Source of the DNA: Billgrantia kenyensis
Lineage (GTDB): Bacteria > Pseudomonadota > Gammaproteobacteria > Pseudomonadales > Halomonadaceae
DNA length: 64,000 nt
Direction: 5' to 3'
Assembly: GCF_013697085.1 (NCBI RefSeq)
Contig: NZ_JACEFT010000003.1
Coordinates: forward strand, 186,001 to 250,000
Within the stretch, counting starts at the first letter, position 1, and each line of letters starts with the position of its first letter. Below, in pieces: positions 16,230 through 23,187 of this stretch. The position numbers and the translations under genes are program-made. Below the pieces are notes generated by a model, which saw only the letters and a program-made list of their open reading frames with translations, was not told the origin of the DNA and did no database searches.

Positions 16230-19016
16230 ATGCACGCATTCCTTCGCCGCTTTCTCGCTCCGCGCTGGCAGCACCCCGATGCCGAGGTTCGATGCCAGGC
16301 TGTCAGCCGGCTCGACCCGGCACGCCCAGAGCAACGCCAGGCCCTGGAAACACTTTGCCTCGACTCGGCCTCCTCGGTACGCCAGGCGGCACTGGAACGA
16401 ATCGTTTCCCCCGATACGCTCATCAGGCTGCTGGAGCAAGCACCGGACTCTCCCGAGATCCAGCATCGCCTGGCCACCCTGCTAGCCGGCACTGAGGGCG
16501 GCATCGATCTGGCCCAGCGCCTGCACGTCGTAGAGCGACTGGACGACAGAAAGCTGCTGGCCCGCATCGCCTTGGAGGGAGACAACCAGCAGCTGCGCCT
16601 GGCCGCCGTGGCGCGCCTGAAGGAGGAAGACGACCTGATAGCGCAGGCCTGTGACAATGGCATTGCCGCAGTGCGCCACGCCGCGGCGACGCGGGTGACC
16701 AGCGAGGCGGGCCTGCAGCGCCTTGCCCAGCAGGCCCGTCGCGACCGCCAGGTCGTGCGCCATGCCCGGGAGCGCCTCAATCGGTTGCGCCACGATGCCG
16801 CTACCCTGGCAGCAGCTCACCAGCAGCGCGAAACGCTGCTGTCAAAGCTTGAAGCCCACGCCAGGGCGCTGTGGGAACCGCTGTATGGCGGCCGCTATCG
16901 CCACCTGGCACGTGAATGGGAAGCCTTGGGCGACTTGCCCGATGCCGAGCAAGAGCGGCGCTTTCAGGAGGCCAGCCTGGGTTGTCGCAAGGTCATCTCC
17001 GACCACGAGGCGCAGGAGCATGCCATCGCCGAGTCGGACCGGCGACGAGAGCAGGCCGCCGAGGCGCGCGAGTCACTGCTCGAGGCCCTCGAGGATAGCC
17101 TGGCCAGCCTGCCTCGCGGCGACCGCCTGACCGGGCAGGATATTGCCAGCCTGCGTTCACAGAAGGTGCTGTTGGCCAACCGCTGGCAGGCCCTCTCCGA
17201 CCTGCATGTCACCGATGAAGCGTTGCGCGAGCGCTATGACGCGGTGCTGGCGGACTACGACAGCATCCTGCATACCTGGGAGCGTTACGAGCGTCACGCC
17301 GGCGAGATCGAGCAGGCACTTAAGGCCGAGGATACCGAGCGACTGGCGGCAGCCGTCAAAGCCTGCCAATGGCCTCGCGAGCTCCCATCCACGCCCCTGC
17401 TGAGCCGCGCCCAATCCCTGCTGGCCGGGCAGCAGCAGCCAGTGGAAGGGGACCCGGAGGCTCGCATAGAGCGCTTCGGCCAGGACCTGGAACAGTTGGA
17501 AAAGCTGCTTGATCGTGGCGCCTTCAAGGGGGCCAGCCGCCTGCACCAAAGCCTGCGCCATCGGGCCGACACACTGCCCTCGGTGAGTCTTCGCCCCCAC
17601 CAGGCCAGGCTCAAGCGGCTTGGCGCACGGCTAGCCGAGCTGCGCGACTGGCGCGGCTTCGTGGCCGGCCCCAAGCGCGAGCAGCTGTGCAAGGCCATCG
17701 CCCAGCTCGCTGATACTCGCGAGATTACCGAGGCCGAGCTCGACCGTCGCCATCGCCAACTGGTACGTGACTGGAAGGGTCTGGGCGATGCTGCCGCGAG
17801 CCGCGAGCTCTCCGATCACTTCCGCAGCAACTCCGACCGCATTCACGAGCGCCTGGCTCCATGGCGTGAACGCCAAGCCGCAGAGCGTGCACGCAACCTT
17901 GAGGCGCGCACCGCCCTGTGCGACCAGCTCGAGGCCTTGCTCGACTCTCCTGCCACCAACGCCGACCCGGACGCCCTGAGGCGCATCCGCGACCAGGCGC
18001 GGGAAGAGTGGCGGCGTCACTCCCCCGTACCCCGCGAGCAGGCCCAGATCATTGCACGCCGCTTTGGCCGTATTCGCTTCGCTCTGCAGGGGCTGATCGA
18101 CCAGCGGGCCAAGGAGGTGGCCGATGCCAAGCAAGGCCTGATCGATGAAGCACGCAAGCTGCTGGAGGAGCAGTCTCTCTCCCCCGCGATGCGTGCAGAG
18201 AAGGCCAAGACGCTGCAACAGCGCTGGAGGGAGCTGGGCCGCGCCCCCCGAGGCGAAGAACAGACGCTGTGGCGTGAGTTCCGAGCGCTCTGCGACCAGA
18301 TTTTCGCCCTTCGCGAAGCCCAGCGCGACGATCGCGCCCAACAGGCACGCGAGCGCCTCGACGCGATGCAGGCCCTTATCGACCGCCTCGATGCCTGGCA
18401 GCCGGCCCGCAGCGGGGATAGTCCAGTGCTGGAAAGTGCCATCGAACAGGCTTCGGCCCTGGAGCCCCTCCCGCCAGGCCGCCGGGCGGAAGGCATGCGC
18501 CGCCGCTGGAGCGGCATCGTGCGGACTCGCCGTGAGCGCCTCTCCCGCCTGGCGATGCTGGAGGAAGTCCAGCGCTGGCAGGCCTGCCGGCCGCTGCTCG
18601 ATGCCCATCTGGCCGCAGACGCAGCTTGTCTTGAACAAGGCCGCTGCGAGGATGTCCCCCTGGACAGCGCCCTGGACCTGTCTCCAGCAATACGCAAGGC
18701 CCATGAGCAACGCAATCACGCTCGACGACACCCGGCGCCTCGGGAGACGGTGAGTGAACGGCTGGCACGCCTTCGCGTTCACCTGTCACTGCTGGCAATG
18801 GGACGCATCAGCCAGCACGACGAACCACTGCGCCTTGCCATTCAGGTCGAACGCCTCAATGAGGGCCTCGGTCGTGAACTCAGCCGTGCCGAAGAGATTC
18901 GCATCGTGCTGTGCAACCTGCTGGCGACCGGCCCCGTCTCCTCCGAGCAGTGGGAGCGTGAAGCGAGCGAGCTCGATGCGCTGCTGACACGCCTGACTCG
19001 CCTGCCGCCGCCCTGA
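16230..19016 (+). CDS. Large helical DUF349-repeat protein with HEAT-like N-terminus
   Basis: 928 aa, no signal peptide or membrane segment, so cytoplasmic. Residues 1-180 look like HEAT repeats (DAEVRCQAVSRLD; SSVRQAALERIV; DNGIAAVRHAAATRV). The rest is charged coiled coil with recurring DUF349 W-x-x-LG-type units: WEALGDL (~230), WQALSDL (~318), WKGLGDA (~515), WRRHS (~594), WRELGRA (~666). DUF349 proteins occur across Gammaproteobacteria; no biochemical role is established. It is divergent from minCDE; whether it works with the division machinery is unknown. The start ATG at 16230 lies just after CTCATG; CAGGATGTC upstream gives only a weak ribosome-binding site. Confidence 0.8.
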   Translation: MHAFLRRFLAPRWQHPDAEVRCQAVSRLDPARPEQRQALETLCLDSASSVRQAALERIVSPDTLIRLLEQAPDSPEIQHRLATLLAGTEGGIDLAQRLHVVERLDDRKLLARIALEGDNQQLRLAAVARLKEEDDLIAQACDNGIAAVRHAAATRVTSEAGLQRLAQQARRDRQVVRHARERLNRLRHDAATLAAAHQQRETLLSKLEAHARALWEPLYGGRYRHLAREWEALGDLPDAEQERRFQEASLGCRKVISDHEAQEHAIAESDRRREQAAEARESLLEALEDSLASLPRGDRLTGQDIASLRSQKVLLANRWQALSDLHVTDEALRERYDAVLADYDSILHTWERYERHAGEIEQALKAEDTERLAAAVKACQWPRELPSTPLLSRAQSLLAGQQQPVEGDPEARIERFGQDLEQLEKLLDRGAFKGASRLHQSLRHRADTLPSVSLRPHQARLKRLGARLAELRDWRGFVAGPKREQLCKAIAQLADTREITEAELDRRHRQLVRDWKGLGDAAASRELSDHFRSNSDRIHERLAPWRERQAAERARNLEARTALCDQLEALLDSPATNADPDALRRIRDQAREEWRRHSPVPREQAQIIARRFGRIRFALQGLIDQRAKEVADAKQGLIDEARKLLEEQSLSPAMRAEKAKTLQQRWRELGRAPRGEEQTLWREFRALCDQIFALREAQRDDRAQQARERLDAMQALIDRLDAWQPARSGDSPVLESAIEQASALEPLPPGRRAEGMRRRWSGIVRTRRERLSRLAMLEEVQRWQACRPLLDAHLAADAACLEQGRCEDVPLDSALDLSPAIRKAHEQRNHARRHPAPRETVSERLARLRVHLSLLAMGRISQHDEPLRLAIQVERLNEGLGRELSRAEEIRIVLCNLLATGPVSSEQWEREASELDALLTRLTRLPPP

Positions 19017-19019
19017 ACG

Positions 19020-19046
19020 AAAAAAAGGAGGCTCGAAAGGCCTCCC
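19020..19046 (-). terminator. Intrinsic terminator after phaB
   Basis: On the minus strand GGAGGC and GCCTCC form a 6-bp stem followed by TTTTTTT (plus-strand A-run 19020-19026). It lies between the convergent phaB and DUF349 genes, immediately after the DUF349 stop. Confidence 0.8.
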
Positions 19047-19074
19047 GTACAAGACTCAGATCAGCAGGTAGCGA

Positions 19075-19821
19075 TCAGCCCATGAACTGGCCGCCATTGA
19101 TGTCGATATTGGCACCGGTGATGAAGCCGGACTCCTTGTCGGCCAAGAACACCACCAGACGAGCGATTTCTTCCGGTGTGCCATAACGCTTGACCGGAAT
19201 GGTTTCGCGAATGGCCTCCCTCACGTTCTCTGGGATCTTCATGATCATGTCGGTGGCGATATAGCCAGGCGACACGGTATTGACGGTAATGCCCTTGGTG
19301 GCGGTCTCCTGGGCCAGTGCCATGGTCAGGCCATGCATGCCGGCCTTGGCCGCCGAATAGTTGACCTGGCCGAACTGGCCCTTGCGGCCGTTGATCGAGG
19401 AGATGTTGATGATGCGACCATGCTTCTGCTCGAGCATGCCCTCGATGACGCTGCGACAGGTGTTGAATACGGTGTTGAGGTTGGTGTCGATGACTTCGTG
19501 CCACTGCTCGGGCGTCATCTTTTTCATCGTACCGTCTCGGGTAATCCCGGCACAGTTGACCAACACGCTGACCGGACCGTGGGCCGACTCGATCTCCTTG
19601 ATGCCGGCTTCACACGCCTGGTAGTCGGTGAGATCGACCCCCGACAGCGAAATGTTGTCGAATCCATCGGCCTTCTGGGTCTCGAGCCAGGTCTTGGCCT
19701 TCTCCGGGTTGTGGTATCCCGCCACCACATGATAGCCCGCTGATGCAAGCGCGCGACAAATCGCCGAACCGATTCCGCCGGTTCCACCGGTGACCCACGC
19801 GACGGGTGCTGTTTGAGCCAT
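19075..19821 (-). CDS. phaB: Acetoacetyl-CoA reductase
   Basis: 248 aa short-chain dehydrogenase. It reduces acetoacetyl-CoA to (R)-3-hydroxybutyryl-CoA with NADPH for polyhydroxybutyrate synthesis. The cofactor motif is VTGGTGGIGSAICRAL. The catalytic set is visible: Asn in NLNTVFNTCRSV, Ser in INISSINGRKGQFGQ, and Tyr/Lys in VNYSAAKAG. The FGQVNYSAAKAGMHGFT-like block and the end FITGANIDINGGQFMG match PhaB. The ribosome-binding site GGGAGG precedes the ATG. No phaA or phaC is adjacent. FabG is the main alternative, but GITRDGTMKKMTPEQWH and GQFGQ favour PhaB. Confidence 0.9.
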   Translation of the reverse strand: MAQTAPVAWVTGGTGGIGSAICRALASAGYHVVAGYHNPEKAKTWLETQKADGFDNISLSGVDLTDYQACEAGIKEIESAHGPVSVLVNCAGITRDGTMKKMTPEQWHEVIDTNLNTVFNTCRSVIEGMLEQKHGRIINISSINGRKGQFGQVNYSAAKAGMHGLTMALAQETATKGITVNTVSPGYIATDMIMKIPENVREAIRETIPVKRYGTPEEIARLVVFLADKESGFITGANIDINGGQFMG

Positions 19822-19976
19822 ATTCCACCTCCCTGATCATGACGCTTGTATTCGCATTGCTTGACCTAACGCAACAGGCCAGCCGTAACAGGATGCTGAC
19901 AGAAGGCAGCGCCTTCAAGCTCCCCTTTATGATTATGGACATAAGTGCAAAGCCTGCACGAACAACGTTGCCCCTC

Positions 19977-20004
19977 TTGACACAGCGCAGGAAAAATGTA
20001 GAAT
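19977..20004 (+). promoter_or_regulatory. Promoter of the initiator tRNA gene
   Basis: TTGACA (19977-19982) and TAGAAT (19999-20004) are separated by 16 nt. The following ACGCCCC is a GC-rich discriminator, as in stringently controlled stable-RNA promoters. Predicted transcription start is near 20011, a few bases before the tRNA. Confidence 0.85.
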
Positions 20005-20018
20005 ACGCCCCACGTTGA

Positions 20019-20095
<77 letters not shown>

Positions 20096-20218
20096 AGTTC
20101 GAAAAAGCCGAGGCCACAAGCCTCGGTTTTTTTATTGCCCGCATGGGCGCCAAACCGACGACCGTCGGTTCGCTCCTGGTTTAAAGGTCAGGTTTCAAGG
20201 TCAGCGGCCCCGCTACCA
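20096..20218. repeat. Tandem repeat unit A, carrying a tRNA 3'-end copy
   Basis: 123 nt from just after the tRNA CCA to the next CCCCGCTACCA. It holds the tRNA terminator, a GCCC/GGGC mini-hairpin, an AAACCGAC/GTCGGTT hairpin, an internal AAGGTCAG duplication and a copy of the last 11 nt of the tRNA. Unit B is nearly identical, with a few single-base differences. Confidence 0.92.
20107..20133 (+). terminator. Terminator of the initiator tRNA
   Basis: Stem CCGAGGC (20108-20114) with GCCTCGG (20120-20126), loop CACAA, then seven T residues (20127-20133). Confidence 0.9.
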
Positions 20219-20342
20219 AGTTCGAAAAAGCCGAGGCCACAAGCCTCGGTTTTTTATTGCCCGCATGGGCGCTAAACCGACGACCGTCGGTTCGCTCCTG
20301 GTTTAAAGGTCAGGGTTTCAAGGTCAGCGGCCCCCGCTACCA
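20219..20342. repeat. Tandem repeat unit B
   Basis: 124-nt second copy of unit A, again ending in CCCCCGCTACCA. It differs by one fewer T in the terminator tract, C to T in GGGCGC, an added G before TTTCAAGG and one extra C before GCTACCA. A second complete terminator lies at 20230-20255. Confidence 0.92.
20230..20255 (+). terminator. Second copy of the tRNA terminator, in repeat unit B
   Basis: Stem CCGAGGC (20231-20237) with GCCTCGG (20243-20249), loop CACAA, then six T residues. Confidence 0.8.
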
Positions 20343-20370
20343 AGTTCGAAAAAGCCGAGGCCACAAGCCT
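20343..20370. repeat. Truncated third repeat unit, ending at the PP2C stop codon
   Basis: 28 nt identical to the start of units A and B, ending inside the terminator stem at GCCT. The next bases, TCA, are the stop codon of the PP2C gene on the minus strand (20370-20372). Read on the minus strand this remnant forms GAGGC/GCCTC followed by GGCTTTTT, so it can serve as the terminator of the phosphatase-kinase-VWA cassette. Confidence 0.85.
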
Positions 20371-21221
20371 CAAAGCAGATCACGCGCTGCCAACGCTATG
20401 CTGCGGTCGTCGCCGCTGGTGCCGCGACAGAAGCTCTCGCTGTAGAAGCGGCGCACCAGGTCGCGCTGGCGCAGCCGCCCCTGACGCAGGTCATCGAGCC
20501 AGTGGCTGAGCTGGCCTGCGACCCGCCGGCCATCGTGGGCCACCAGCTTCTCGGCGGCGCCATCGCTCATCAGGGCAATGCCTGTCAATGCCGTCATCGG
20601 CTCGCTGCCGTACTGTACCTGCTCGAACGTCAGCCGTTCGTCGACGAACTGCGTCTGGTTGGCGAATTCGCCCTTGCCACGCTCGCCCAGGGTGGCGAGT
20701 TCAGGCATCAGCGCTGGCTCGTCACCCTCCGGGGGCTCGACGGGCACCGCCTGCTCCAGCACGATTTCGCCATCCCCCACCTTGAGCCATAGCAGTCTTT
20801 CACGTCCCCCCAGCGCCAGCAGTAGTGTACAGCGCAGGTCGCGCACCGGGCGGTGCACTTCGGCGGCGCGATCCTGCAGGGTACCCTTGGCGTGGCGCAC
20901 CAGCAGCTCGGCGAATTGGCCCATGGCCTCGGGCGCCGGCTCGACAGCGCCATCGAGCAGCCAGGAGAGCTGGGGTTCCAGGCTATCGGCCAGGCGCAAC
21001 ATGGCGGCAACCAGCGTGCGTGCCCCCATGTCCGAGGCCGGCGAGCTGCCGGCGCCGTCGGCCAAGGCCAGCACCGGGCGCGAAGCGACCGTAGCCCCTG
21101 CCGCATCCTGGCAGGGTAGCGGCGGCAGGCTCTCGAGATGCGCCAGCCCGGCGGTGGCAACCGCCAGGGCCGACCAGGTCGGCATCGTTTCGCCTTCGAT
21201 CCGGGTCGGTTCAGCGGGCAT
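20370..21221 (-). CDS. PP2C-family protein serine/threonine phosphatase (TerY-P triad)
   Basis: 283 aa, soluble. PP2C metal-binding motifs are visible: CQDA near the start, ADGAGSS (about residue 55), KVGDGEIVL, LMSDGAAEKL and a terminal GDDRSIALA. It removes phosphate from Ser/Thr in Mn/Mg-dependent PP2C enzymes. It is the third gene of a VWA-kinase-phosphatase set on the minus strand and overlaps the kinase gene by 11 nt. Two starts are possible: ATG 21221 (after AAGGTGAT) and ATG 21185 (MPTWSALAVA). I keep the longer one. It probably reverses phosphorylation by the kinase next to it; the target is unknown. Confidence 0.85.
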   Translation of the reverse strand: MPAEPTRIEGETMPTWSALAVATAGLAHLESLPPLPCQDAAGATVASRPVLALADGAGSSPASDMGARTLVAAMLRLADSLEPQLSWLLDGAVEPAPEAMGQFAELLVRHAKGTLQDRAAEVHRPVRDLRCTLLLALGGRERLLWLKVGDGEIVLEQAVPVEPPEGDEPALMPELATLGERGKGEFANQTQFVDERLTFEQVQYGSEPMTALTGIALMSDGAAEKLVAHDGRRVAGQLSHWLDDLRQGRLRQRDLVRRFYSESFCRGTSGDDRSIALAARDLL

Positions 21222-22194
21222 GCATCACCTTCGAGCGCTGCGGCCGCCCCGGCGTGGCCAGGCGCACGGCATGCTGGCCAGCCGCCAAGGCATCGCGATA
21301 TTCGCTGAGCGCGGCGTGCCATTGCGACAGGGTGGCGCGTTGAACCGGTGCCTCGGCCCCCACCGTGAAGGTGGTGACGAACATGTCGCGGATGGTGTCG
21401 GGCAGCTCCTGCCACAGCTCGTACCATACGCCTTGAGGCACTTCGCGCTGACCGCGCCCATAGGCGAAGTTGCCGCGCCGTAGGTTGCGCACCGGGTCGT
21501 CGCCTCCCACGATGTCGTAGGGATGGCGCCCCAGCATCAGGCACTTGAAGAGCACGATGGCCAGCGAGAAGACCTCGCTGCGCGGTGAGCGAACGGTATG
21601 GCGGAAGGAGACGCCCTGATGCTCCTTGGGGGTCATGTCCGGGCTGCCTACCGGGCAAGGGTAGAAGGTGCCGTCGACCCTAAGCTGATAGCTGTCGCAG
21701 TCGATCAAGGTCACCTGGTCGGAAGAGGGAACACAGAAGACGTTGTTCAGGTTGTAGTCGCCGATACAGACCCCGGCTTCGTGCAGCTGCTGGACGATCT
21801 CGACGAAGCGTAGCAGGTAACCGACGATGCGGCGGCGATCGAGGCCGGGAAAGTAGCGCTGGTAGAGCAGGGCATGAGCCAGGAAGCTCATCTTCACGCC
21901 GCGCGCCCGATACATGGCAAAACCGATCCAGCGATGCTGCTCGTCGAAGACCCGGATCAGCGGCCAGCAGACATCGCGAGTCATGTGGGCATCGCGTAGG
22001 CCGAGCATGGCTTCGACCTTGCGATGCAGTTCCTCGCCACGCTTGTCGAGCACCTCGGGATAGTACCATTTGACGATCACGTCGGGGCGCTCACGCAGGG
22101 CGTAGATCTCTCCCTCCCCCCCGCGTTCGAGGCGCTTGCCGAGCCGGCGCTCCTTGCCCTGCGAGTCCCTGACGACCAGTGCGCGTGTGATCAC
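21211..22194 (-). CDS. Protein kinase-like protein of the TerY-P triad
   Basis: 327 aa. Kinase landmarks: glycine-rich loop LERGGEGEIYAL (~residue 22-33), ATP-anchoring Lys in VIVKWYYP, catalytic loop GVCIGDYNLNNVFC with Asp and Asn in place of the classic HRDxxxxN spelling, and the metal-binding LIDCDSYQL replacing DFG. YPCPVGSPDMTPKEHQG matches the P+1 and APE region of this kinase group. The key Lys, Asp, Asn and Asp remain, so it is likely active. The start is a GTG at 22194, 4-5 nt after AGGAGGT, and it overlaps an upstream small ORF by GTGA. It is followed by the PP2C gene with an 11-nt overlap. Confidence 0.82.
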   Translation of the reverse strand: MITRALVVRDSQGKERRLGKRLERGGEGEIYALRERPDVIVKWYYPEVLDKRGEELHRKVEAMLGLRDAHMTRDVCWPLIRVFDEQHRWIGFAMYRARGVKMSFLAHALLYQRYFPGLDRRRIVGYLLRFVEIVQQLHEAGVCIGDYNLNNVFCVPSSDQVTLIDCDSYQLRVDGTFYPCPVGSPDMTPKEHQGVSFRHTVRSPRSEVFSLAIVLFKCLMLGRHPYDIVGGDDPVRNLRRGNFAYGRGQREVPQGVWYELWQELPDTIRDMFVTTFTVGAEAPVQRATLSQWHAALSEYRDALAAGQHAVRLATPGRPQRSKVMHAR

Positions 22195-22319
22195 CCCACC
22201 TCCTCGATTGGCGCCGCTTCTCCCATTATCGAACCAGAACCGGCCTTGTGGTAGTCAAGGAGCATGCTGTCGGGAGGGACAGGCAGGCGGGCGTCACGTC
22301 TCGCATCGGGCTCGACCAC
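22191..22319 (-). CDS. Possible small ORF between the VWA and kinase genes
   Basis: 42 codons from a GTG at 22319, or 24 from an ATG at 22265 (MLLDYHKAGSGSIMGEAAPI). It fills the otherwise empty 127-nt gap. Its TGA stop overlaps the kinase GTG start in the form GTGA, typical of translational coupling. Neither start has a good ribosome-binding site, and I recognise no family. It may be a real small protein or chance reading frame. Confidence 0.3.
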   Translation of the reverse strand: MVEPDARRDARLPVPPDSMLLDYHKAGSGSIMGEAAPIEEVG

Positions 22320-22321
22320 GC

Positions 22322-22990
22322 TTAGATACTGTCCCAGCTGTCGGTAGGCGGCAGCTTGACCTGATCGGTGGTGAACGATGACGCCGAGACTCGACTCATG
22401 CTGGCCGACAGCCAGAGGAAGAACTCGCGGAACTTCAGGCCATCGAGGCGCTTGGCCGGCCGGGTGGAGAAGGCGCCGAGTGCCTCGAGGTCCGCCTCCT
22501 CGACGCCGACCGGCATCACCACCAGCTTGCGCTGCTGGGCCAGGGTACGCGCCCGCGCCGAGGCTGCCTGCCATTGGTCGGTCGGCACACCGTCACTGAT
22601 CACCACCAGCCAGGGCTGATAGTAGGCGACGCCCGCCTTGCGGTAGGCCTCGGTCCGCTCCTCCAGGCGGTCGAGCGCCAGCTCCATGGCCTCCCCCAGC
22701 GGTGTCAGGCCGGAGGCGGTGAACTGGCGGCACTGGGATATGTTCATCGCCGTGGTGAAAGGCAACTGCTCGGTGACCTTGCCGCCGGCGGTGATCACGC
22801 CGAGCTCGACGGAGCAGGCGGCCATGTCGTCCTCCTGAATGGCCGAAATGAAGGCCTGGACACCGGCGTTGAGCTCACGAATCGGCGGGCCGAACATCGA
22901 CGCGGAGGTATCCAGCACCAGCATGCAGGCGCAGCGAGGTGAAGGGTTGTCGATCAGGTCACGATCGCTGTTGAGTCGGTACGTTGCCAT
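22322..22990 (-). CDS. TerY-like von Willebrand factor A domain protein
   Basis: 222 aa from ATG 22990 (MATYRLNSDRDLIDNP), preceded by GAGGAC at 8 nt. The MIDAS metal site is complete: DTSASM, then TASGLTPLGEAM, then VVISDGVPTD. It has no signal peptide, so it is a cytoplasmic VWA protein. VWA proteins of this type (TerY) form a conserved triad with a PP2C phosphatase and a kinase, and are linked to Ter stress-response systems. Here it is the first gene of that triad. No terZABCDE genes are in the window. An upstream ATG at 23029 is possible but lacks a ribosome-binding site. Confidence 0.85.
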   Translation of the reverse strand: MATYRLNSDRDLIDNPSPRCACMLVLDTSASMFGPPIRELNAGVQAFISAIQEDDMAACSVELGVITAGGKVTEQLPFTTAMNISQCRQFTASGLTPLGEAMELALDRLEERTEAYRKAGVAYYQPWLVVISDGVPTDQWQAASARARTLAQQRKLVVMPVGVEEADLEALGAFSTRPAKRLDGLKFREFFLWLSASMSRVSASSFTTDQVKLPPTDSWDSI

Positions 22991-23187
22991 CCCACGGGTC
23001 CTCATGTCTGGGTGCCCGGCCTTTGACATGGCCGAACGATCATGAGCCTATCACAGCCCCGGAACGGATGCCGCGCTCAGCGCCGCCGGAACGCCAACGG
23101 CTGGCGAGGCACAATGCCCAGCCACTTGAATCCCGCCGCCTTTACCCGCATCTTTCGAAACATACCCACCCTTTCAAGGCCACAGCC

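Noticed and set aside
20096..20370. CRISPR array
   Set aside because: The units are contiguous ~123-bp copies with no variable spacers.
20257..20445. A 62-codon plus-strand frame in the repeats
   Set aside because: It consists of repeat sequence and the antisense of the PP2C gene.
22322..22340. Frameshifted C-terminus of the VWA protein
   Set aside because: The VWA protein ends naturally with LPPTDSWDSI, and its length fits the family, so I kept the following small ORF as a separate low-confidence entry.
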